A model generated the notes under the pieces. It did no database searches, was not told where the DNA came from, and was given only the letters and a program-made list of their open reading frames with translations. 64,000 nt of DNA from Janthinobacterium sp. 67. GTDB taxonomy: Bacteria; Pseudomonadota; Gammaproteobacteria; Burkholderiales; Burkholderiaceae_D. Below, piece by piece: positions 58,343 to 64,000 of the stretch. Positions within the stretch are counted from its first letter, which is position 1. Every line of letters begins with the position of its first letter. A program made the position numbers and the translations under genes. The stretch lies in contig NZ_PGES01000001.1 in assembly GCF_002797895.1 (NCBI RefSeq), positions 6,125,405 to 6,189,404 of the forward strand. Reading direction: 5' to 3'.

Positions 58343-59555
58343 CACCACCTTGCTGCCCGCAAACCGGCGCCGCTTCCTGCGCACGACGGCCGCCCTGGGC
58401 GCCGCCGCCGTGGCGGGGCCGACCTTGGCCGCCTCCGTCACTTTGCCGTTTGAAAACGGCGAGCGTGAACTGGTGGCCTTCCCGCAGAAACGGCCGCTGA
58501 TCCTGCTGACCAGCCGTCCGCCCCAGCTGGAAACGCCGTTCAGCGTCTTCAGCGAGGGGGCGATCACGCCCAATGACGCGTTTTTCGTGCGCTACCACTG
58601 GAGCGGCTTGCCAACCAGCATAGATGGCGACAGCTACCGGCTGCGCATCGGCGGTCTGGTGAAGACGCCTCTGGAGCTGTCGCTGGCGGAATTGAAACAG
58701 CTGGCCGAACCCGTCGACGTGGTGGCCGTGACGCAATGTTCCGGCAATAGCCGCGGTTTCTTTACGCCGCGCGCCAACGGCGGGCAGCTGGGCAATGGCG
58801 CCATGGGCAATGCCCGCTGGACGGGTATCCCCCTGAAAACCGTGCTGGAAAAGGCCGGCATCGCGGCCAATGCCGTGCAAGTGGCCTTCAATGGCCTGGA
58901 AACGCCGCCCGTGGGCGACGGTCCCGACTTTCAAAAAGCCTTGTCCGTCGAGCACATCATGGCCGGCGACGTCATGCTGGCCTGGGCCATGAATGGCGAG
59001 GACATTCCTTTCCTGAACGGCTATCCGCTGCGCCTGATCGTGCCAGGCTACTATGGCACTTACTGGGTCAAGCACCTGAGCGACATCACGGTGCTCGACA
59101 AGCCGTTCGACGGCTTCTGGATGAGCACGGGCTACCGCATTCCCGACAATGGTTCCGGCTTCATCGAGCCGGGCACGCCCGTGGGCAAGACGACGCCGAT
59201 CAGCCGCCTCAACGTGCGCTCCTTCATTACCAGCGTGCACGATGGCGCGCAGGTGAAAGCGGGGCGCGACCTGGCCCTGCGCGGCATCGCTTTTGATGGC
59301 GGCCAGGGCATCAGCGAAGTGACCGTGTCGGTGGACGGCGGGCAGACGTGGCAGGAAGCCAGGCTGGGCAAGGACCTGGGACGCTTCTCGTTCCGCGAGT
59401 GGACGATGGTCATGAAGGCGCCGCGCAAGGGCAAGCACGTGCTGATGGTGCGCGCCGTCAACCGCGTCGGCCAGAGCCAGCCCATGAAAGCCCTGTGGAA
59501 TCCCATGGGTTATATGCGCAATGTGGTGGAAACCACGCGCATCGACGCAGTGTAA
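58335..59555 (+). CDS. sorA: Sulfite dehydrogenase molybdopterin subunit SorA
   Basis: This encodes 406 residues. A Tat signal ('RRRFLRTTAALGAAAVAG') directs folded export to the periplasm. The oxidoreductase molybdopterin-binding domain has the Mo-ligand Cys in 'VTQCSGNSRGFF' (Cys135) and 'LIVPGYYGTYWVKHLSDITV'; a Mo-co dimerisation domain (about 290-400) ends the protein. It oxidises sulfite to sulfate and passes electrons to the cytochrome encoded next, 10 bp downstream. It removes toxic sulfite released by Xsc. Start overlaps the permease stop. Confidence 0.92.
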   Translation: MSDTTLLPANRRRFLRTTAALGAAAVAGPTLAASVTLPFENGERELVAFPQKRPLILLTSRPPQLETPFSVFSEGAITPNDAFFVRYHWSGLPTSIDGDSYRLRIGGLVKTPLELSLAELKQLAEPVDVVAVTQCSGNSRGFFTPRANGGQLGNGAMGNARWTGIPLKTVLEKAGIAANAVQVAFNGLETPPVGDGPDFQKALSVEHIMAGDVMLAWAMNGEDIPFLNGYPLRLIVPGYYGTYWVKHLSDITVLDKPFDGFWMSTGYRIPDNGSGFIEPGTPVGKTTPISRLNVRSFITSVHDGAQVKAGRDLALRGIAFDGGQGISEVTVSVDGGQTWQEARLGKDLGRFSFREWTMVMKAPRKGKHVLMVRAVNRVGQSQPMKALWNPMGYMRNVVETTRIDAV

Positions 59556-59565
59556 GGAGAATCAA

Positions 59566-60183
59566 ATGCAGATAAGAACACTTGCCGCCACCGTGGCCCT
59601 GGCGCTTGCCGGCAGCGCTGGCGCGCTGGAAATCCAGCTGCCGCCGGAAACGGCGACCTACAAACCCAGCGAATTGCCCGGCTACCAGCTGGTGCAGCGC
59701 AACTGCATGACGTGCCACGCGGCCCAGTATGCATCGAGCCAGCCGCCCGCTTCGCCGCGCGCCTACTGGGAAGCGACCGTCAAGAAGATGAAAAAGCCGT
59801 TCGGCGCCCAGTTTGACGATGCGGACGTGCCGGCCATGGTCGATTACCTGGTGAAAACCTATGGCGCGGAGCGGGGCGCTGCCGTACCCGCCGCCGTCGC
59901 CAAGCCCGTGGCCGCCGCGGTTACGGCCGCCAGCGGGAAGGATGTGAAAACCTTGCTGGCGGCGAACGGCTGCATGGCTTGCCACGCCCTCGACCAGAAG
60001 GTGGTCGGTCCCGGCTTTGCGGAAGTGGCGGCCAGGTACAAGGGCAAGGATGGAGTCGTCGCCGTGGCGGCCAACATCCGCAGCGGTGGTTCCGGCAAAT
60101 GGGGCCCCGTGCCCATGCCGCCCTTCAGCCAGCTGAGCGAGACGGACGCGACGGCCCTCGCGAAGTACGTGCTGAACCGATAA
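59566..60183 (+). CDS. sorB: Diheme cytochrome c, SorB-like electron acceptor
   Basis: This encodes 205 residues from the ATG at 59566 with AAGGAGA upstream. The signal peptide is about residues 1-20. Two heme c sites are visible: 'CMTCH' (47-51) and 'CMACH' (136-140), each in its own domain joined by an Ala/Val/Pro-rich linker (about 105-125). The second domain ends 'PMPPFSQLSETDATALAKYVL', with the distal Met. The well-studied Starkeya SorB has a single heme, so this is a larger, two-domain relative. A terminator follows. Confidence 0.9.
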   Translation: MQIRTLAATVALALAGSAGALEIQLPPETATYKPSELPGYQLVQRNCMTCHAAQYASSQPPASPRAYWEATVKKMKKPFGAQFDDADVPAMVDYLVKTYGAERGAAVPAAVAKPVAAAVTAASGKDVKTLLAANGCMACHALDQKVVGPGFAEVAARYKGKDGVVAVAANIRSGGSGKWGPVPMPPFSQLSETDATALAKYVLNR

Positions 60184-60245
60184 ATTCGTCGCGGACGCGC
60201 GCCAACCATTAATACCACTTGCGCCCACCCATCTTGCGCGGTATT

Positions 60246-60277
60246 GCCCGCTGCCATTGCGCAGCGGGCTTTTTTTT
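60246..60277 (+). terminator. Terminator of the sorAB transcription unit
   Basis: GCCCGCTGC (60246-60254) pairs perfectly with 60261-60269, followed by eight T residues. It closes the taurine region on this side. Confidence 0.92.
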
Positions 60278-60482
60278 ACCTCCTCCATTCGCCGCCGCAT
60301 CGCTTGCCAATGCAGCGGTCAACAGCACTGGTACTGTAAAAAACACCGTTATATAAAACCACTTGACTACCAATTTTGGGCGTCGCATTCTCTGTGCAGA
60401 AAGCCGATGCTGCACTGTGCTTTCTTTACGTACAACATAAAAAGCTACTTCGATAGTTTTCGTATAACGTTCAGGAGACATT

Positions 60483-61922
60483 GTGAAGACACGGCAAATT
60501 AGCCGGCTGGCCTCGCCTTTGATGGTTGGCCTGCTGGGCAGCGCGCTGCTTGCTTGCGGCGGCAATTCCACCACCGAAGCCCCATCGACCCTGCTGGCCG
60601 CCACGGCCGCCAGCGACAGTTGTGCCGCCTGGAGCGCCAGCGCCGTCTACACGGCGGGCCAGTGCGCCGTCTACGATGGCAAGGTGTATCGCGCCAAATG
60701 GTGGGTGCAGGGCACGGCGCCGAACAACGACCAGTGGGGACCGTGGAGCCTTGATACGAGCACACCCACCCCGACTCCCACCCCGACTCCTACTCCAACA
60801 CCCACGCCAACGCCGACACCGACACCAGGCGTGCCCACCAAGGCCCAGGCCGAGGCCAACGAGGCGGCGCTGACGAACAACGATTTTTTCCGCAAGGTCA
60901 AGGCGTCGATCCGCACCCTGGGCAATGCGGCCGTCGAGGCCGTGCAGCCTGGCCTGGCCGGCAATCCGCTCAACGTCAAGCGTGTCGAACGCCTGCTGCC
61001 GGCGGCCAAGTGGGATTATTATTTTGCCGCGCGCGACGCCAGCTACACGTACCAGCGCTTCCTGCAAGCCGTGGCCAAGTTCCCCGCCGTGTGCGACGAC
61101 TACAGCGACGGGCGCAATGCGGATGCCATCTGCCGCCACAGCCTGGCCACCATGTTCGCCCACTTCGGTCAGGAAACGGGCGACCACAACGCCAGCAGCC
61201 CGCTGCCGCAATGGCGCCAGGGCTTGAAGTATTTGCGCGAACTGGGCTGCGACGAGACGGGCGCCGGCTGCGGCTACAACGTCGAGTGTGCCGATCCCGT
61301 TTTCAACAAGGTCTGGACCTGCGGCAAGAATGCCGATGGCAGCTTCAAGAAATACTTTGGCCGTGGCGCCAAGCAGCTGTCGTACAACTACAACTACGGT
61401 CCCTTCTCGCAAGCCATGCATGACGGCGACCAGTCCGTGCTGCTGAAGAATCCGGACCTGGTGGCGTCGACCTGGCTGAACCTGGCGTCGGCCACGTTTT
61501 TCTTTGTCTATCCGCAACCGCCGAAGCCGTCGATGCTGCACGTGCTCGACGGCACGTGGGTGCCGAACGCGGCCGACACGACGGCGGGGGCGGGCAATAA
61601 CTTCGCCACCACCATCATGATCATCAACGCCGAGTGCGGGCAGGGCACGGAAAAGCAGGCCGCGCAAAACCGCATCGATTACTACAAGCAGTTTGCCGCC
61701 GACATGGGCTGGGATTATTCCGGCGAACAATTGTCGTGCGCCAACATGCAGCGCTTCACCCCGGCCAGTTCCGCTTCCTACAACATCTATTGGGAAAAGA
61801 ACTGGAGCGCCGGCGGCGAGAACCAATGCCAGCTGGTCAGCTATCAAACCCCGTACAGCGCCTTGCTGGCGGGGAACTACGTGAAATGCGTGGAAGCCAA
61901 CTGGAATGTGAAGTTGCAGTAA
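60483..61922 (+). CDS. GH19 chitinase, secreted lipoprotein with CBM5/12
   Basis: This encodes 479 residues from a GTG start with AGGAGA upstream. A lipoprotein signal (lipobox Leu-Leu-Ala-Cys near residues 22-25) is followed by a CBM5/12 chitin-binding module (about 45-95, 'YTAGQCAVYDGKVYRAKWWVQG'), an 11-fold Thr-Pro linker, and a GH19 domain (about 125-479). The catalytic acid Glu231 is in 'FAHFGQETGDH', and 'YFGRGAKQLSYNYNYG' is the GH19 signature. It hydrolyses chitin by inversion. Bacterial GH19 chitinases often act against fungi. It is followed by a GH18 chitinase in the same orientation. Confidence 0.93.
   Translation: MKTRQISRLASPLMVGLLGSALLACGGNSTTEAPSTLLAATAASDSCAAWSASAVYTAGQCAVYDGKVYRAKWWVQGTAPNNDQWGPWSLDTSTPTPTPTPTPTPTPTPTPTPTPGVPTKAQAEANEAALTNNDFFRKVKASIRTLGNAAVEAVQPGLAGNPLNVKRVERLLPAAKWDYYFAARDASYTYQRFLQAVAKFPAVCDDYSDGRNADAICRHSLATMFAHFGQETGDHNASSPLPQWRQGLKYLRELGCDETGAGCGYNVECADPVFNKVWTCGKNADGSFKKYFGRGAKQLSYNYNYGPFSQAMHDGDQSVLLKNPDLVASTWLNLASATFFFVYPQPPKPSMLHVLDGTWVPNAADTTAGAGNNFATTIMIINAECGQGTEKQAAQNRIDYYKQFAADMGWDYSGEQLSCANMQRFTPASSASYNIYWEKNWSAGGENQCQLVSYQTPYSALLAGNYVKCVEANWNVKLQ
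60762..60827 (+). repeat. Thr-Pro codon repeat in the GH19 chitinase linker
   Basis: Eleven consecutive Thr-Pro units encoded by a degenerate 6-bp repeat (ACNCCN) form a flexible linker. The downstream chitinase has 22 units. Confidence 0.9.
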
Positions 61923-62025
61923 CAGCAAGTGCAAGTCTAGCCAGCCAGGGATAACAGTTGACAAGAGCCCCTCGAGGGGCCTGCAACAGCTCTCGATGTA
62001 AAACCATAACGGAGACCAATACAAC

Positions 62026-64000
62026 ATGAAATCGAATGCATTATTGATGGCCCTGCTCAGCGGCGTACTCGTCGCTTGCGGCGGGGGCCAGGACGGCACG
62101 ACCGCCACGCCCAACACCTTGCTTGCCGCCGTGGAAGCGTGCGCCGTCTGGGATGCCGCCACCGTCTACACGGGCGGCCAGTGCGTGCTTTACCAGGGTG
62201 TCACCTACAAGGCCAAGTGGTGGACGCAGGGCAATGTCCCCAGCGCCGCCGACCAGTGGGGCCCGTGGGCCGTGACGGATACGACCCCGACGCCAACGCC
62301 CACCCCGACGCCAACACCGACGCCCACCCCAACGCCGACGCCGACGCCGACACCGACACCAACGCCGACACCGACACCAACGCCAACGCCAACGCCAACG
62401 CCAACGCCGACCCCCACGGCTTGCCGTCCGGACGGCCTCATCTCGGCCGTGCCGAATGTGCCATATTGCAAGGTGTACGACGCGAATGGCCGCGAAGTGC
62501 TGGGCAATGGCTTGAACCGGCGCATCGTCGGCTATTTCGCCAGCTGGCGCACGGGCGCCGATGGCAGCCCCACGTATCTGGTGAATAACCTGCCGTGGGA
62601 CAAGATCACCCACCTGAACTACGCATTCGCCTCCGTCGATCCGGCCACGTCGAAAATCGCCATCGGCAGCGGTGCGGCCAATCCCGATACGGGCCTCACC
62701 TGGCCGAACGTGCCGGCCGCCGCCATGGACCCGTCCTTGCCGTACAAGGGCCACTTCAACTTGCTGGCGCAATACAAGAAGAAGTATCCTGGCGTGAAAC
62801 TGATGATTTCCGTGGGCGGCTGGGCCGGCAGCGGCGGCTTCTATACGGCCACGACGAACGCGGACGGCAGCATCAACACGGCCGGCATCAACACCCTGGC
62901 CGATTCCATGGTGGCCTTCGTGCGCCAATATAGCTTCTTCGATGGCGTCGACGTCGATTACGAACACCCGACCACCAACAATGAAGCGGGCAATCCGAAC
63001 GACTTCGCCGTCTCGAAACCGCGCCTGGCCGGCCTGATGACGAGCTACAACGTGCTGTTGAAAGTGCTGCGCCAGAAGCTCGACGAAGCGGCCGTGCAGG
63101 ACAATAAATACTATCTGCTCACCATCGCCGGCTCCGCCTCGGGCTGGGTCTTGCGTGGCGAGGAAAATATGTCGGGATTGAAATATCTCGATTACGCCAG
63201 CCTGATGACCTACGACTTGCACGGCGCGTGGAACCAGTACGTGGGACCGAACGCGGCGCTGTTTGACGACGGCAACGATGGCGAACTGCGTGCCGGCAAT
63301 GCCTACCAGTACCAGAACATCGGCTACCTGAACACGGACTGGGCCTACCGCTACTACCGTGGCGCCATGCAGGCGGGGCGCATCAATATCGGCGTGCCGT
63401 TCTACACGCGGGGGTGGAAGGACGTGACGGGTGGCACGAATGGACTGTGGGGCACGACGGCGCTGAACAACTCGACGGTCACGTGCGCGGGCGTGAAAAC
63501 CTGCGGCATGGGCGCCACCGGCATCGACAACGTGTGGTACGACCTCGACTCGCAAGGCAAGCCGACGCCAGGTGGCGGCAACCCCATCTGGCATGCGCTG
63601 AACTTGCAGAATGGTATCGTGCCGAGTTACCTGGACGCCTATAAAGTCACGGACAAGGCGCTCGTGGGCACCTATGTGCCGTACTACAGCAGCACCATGG
63701 TGGCGCCGTGGCTGTGGAATGCGACCAAGAAAGTGTTCATTTCCACGGAAACCACGCAGTCGATCGCGGCCAAGGCCCAGTACATCGTCAACAACAATAT
63801 CGGCGGCGTGATGATCTGGGAAATGGCGGGCGACTATGCCTGGGATGCCACGCGCAATGGCGGCAAGGGCGAGTATTTCATGGGCACCACCCTGACGGAC
63901 GTGCTGTACCAGGCTTTCCGCACGGCTGGCGCGTACGGCAACAAGCGCGCTGAAATCGCCATGCCGGGCACGGCGGCCAACGTCAGCATCACCCTGGGCG
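62026..64000 (+). CDS. GH18 chitinase, lipoprotein with CBM5/12 (3' end beyond window)
   Basis: At least 658 residues are encoded before the window edge, with no stop reached. The ATG at 62026 follows CGGAGA. The lipobox is Leu-Val-Ala-Cys (about 15-18). A CBM5/12 module (about 38-85) is followed by a 22-unit Thr-Pro linker and a GH18 TIM barrel starting '[13 protein letters not shown]'. The catalytic motif is '[12 protein letters not shown]', with acid Glu313; substrate-assisted Asp residues are intact. '[14 protein letters not shown]' closes the barrel. The final residues ('[16 protein letters not shown]') look like the start of a further carbohydrate-binding domain. Confidence 0.93.
   Translation, partial: MKSNALLMALLSGVLVACGGGQDGTTATPNTLLAAVEACAVWDAATVYTGGQCVLYQGVTYKAKWWTQGNVPSAADQWGPWAVTDTTPTPTPTPTPTPTPTPTPTPTPTPTPTPTPTPTPTPTPTPTPTPTACRPDGLISAVPNVPYCKVYDANGREVLGNGLNRRIVGYFASWRTGADGSPTYLVNNLPWDKITHLNYAFASVDPATSKIAIGSGAANPDTGLTWPNVPAAAMDPSLPYKGHFNLLAQYKKKYPGVKLMISVGGWAGSGGFYTATTNADGSINTAGINTLADSMVAFVRQYSFFDGVDVDYEHPTTNNEAGNPNDFAVSKPRLAGLMTSYNVLLKVLRQKLDEAAVQDNKYYLLTIAGSASGWVLRGEENMSGLKYLDYASLMTYDLHGAWNQYVGPNAALFDDGNDGELRAGNAYQYQNIGYLNTDWAYRYYRGAMQAGRINIGVPFYTRGWKDVTGGTNGLWGTTALNNSTVTCAGVKTCGMGATGIDNVWYDLDSQGKPTPGGGNPIWHALNLQNGIVPSYLDAYKVTDKALVGTYVPYYSSTMVAPWLWNATKKVFISTETTQSIAAKAQYIVNNNIGGVMIWEMAGDYAWDATRNGGKGEYFMGTTLTDVLYQAFRTAGAYGNKRAEIAMPGTAANVSITLG
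62284..62418 (+). repeat. Thr-Pro codon repeat in the GH18 chitinase linker
   Basis: Forty-five codons encode 22 Thr-Pro units plus a Thr. It is exactly twice the unit number of the GH19 linker and prone to slippage or unequal exchange. Confidence 0.92.

Noticed and set aside
60762..62418. Tandem repeats considered as a CRISPR array
   Set aside because: They are in-frame Thr-Pro codons inside two chitinase genes, with no spacer structure.
62041..63594. Minus-strand frame with long Val-Gly and Arg-Trp runs opposite the GH18 chitinase
   Set aside because: Antisense translation of the Thr-Pro repeat and catalytic domain; the plus strand holds an intact GH18 motif.

Overview
This 64 kb window is GC-rich, densely coded chromosomal DNA from a betaproteobacterium. 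Gene content (ppc beside a hemC-hemD-hemX-hemY run, nadE followed by a PII gene, a membrane PQQ glucose dehydrogenase, porin_4-type porin, two secreted chitinases) points to the Oxalobacteraceae, most likely Janthinobacterium or a close relative. That assignment is inference from gene content; no 16S gene is present. Many long reading frames run antisense to real genes because of the GC-rich third codon position, and these were discarded.

Layout. 1-4.4 kb: weakly coding left edge, a lipoprotein, a HAF-repeat secreted protein and an orphan PAS histidine kinase. 4.5-11.8 kb: ppc and, divergently, the haem genes hemC, hemD, hemX, hemY. 11.9-22.2 kb: gcd, ppa, membrane and acyltransferase-like genes, nadE-glnB, a TRIC-type channel protein, an Smr protein and trxB. 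22.4-31.8 kb: ftsK-lolA-rarA, a sugar epimerase-like/DUF2917 pair opposite a MocR regulator, serS, and two identical tRNA-Ser(CGA) genes. 32-39.6 kb: hisC, a GNAT gene, a GlxR-like reductase, a YeiH-type exporter, dadA, thiG and a porin.

39.8-60.2 kb is the notable part: a taurine (C2-sulfonate) dissimilation region. Taurine would enter through TauABC, be deaminated by the dehydrogenase TauXY to sulfoacetaldehyde, and be cleaved by Xsc to sulfite and acetyl phosphate. Pta turns acetyl phosphate into acetyl-CoA. Sulfite is exported by a TauE/SafE protein or oxidised by SorA/SorB. There are two nearly identical xsc genes 9.9 kb apart, and an IclR regulator lies divergent from the second. Both xsc promoters carry the same 17-bp palindrome, and weaker versions precede tauX and the YeiH exporter.

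Inside the segment between the xsc copies sit an RNA end-healing and sealing pair (RNA ligase plus HD-polynucleotide kinase) and a CobS/CobT-like AAA+/VWA pair co-transcribed with iclR. No other cobalamin gene is in the window. The window ends in two chitinase lipoproteins (GH19, then GH18 cut by the edge), both with a CBM5/12 module and Thr-Pro linkers.

Several REP-like structured repeats occur: three double-hairpin elements (after glnB and after each xsc), a nested hairpin between nadE and glnB, and a hairpin repeat that has become the 3' coding end of dadA.
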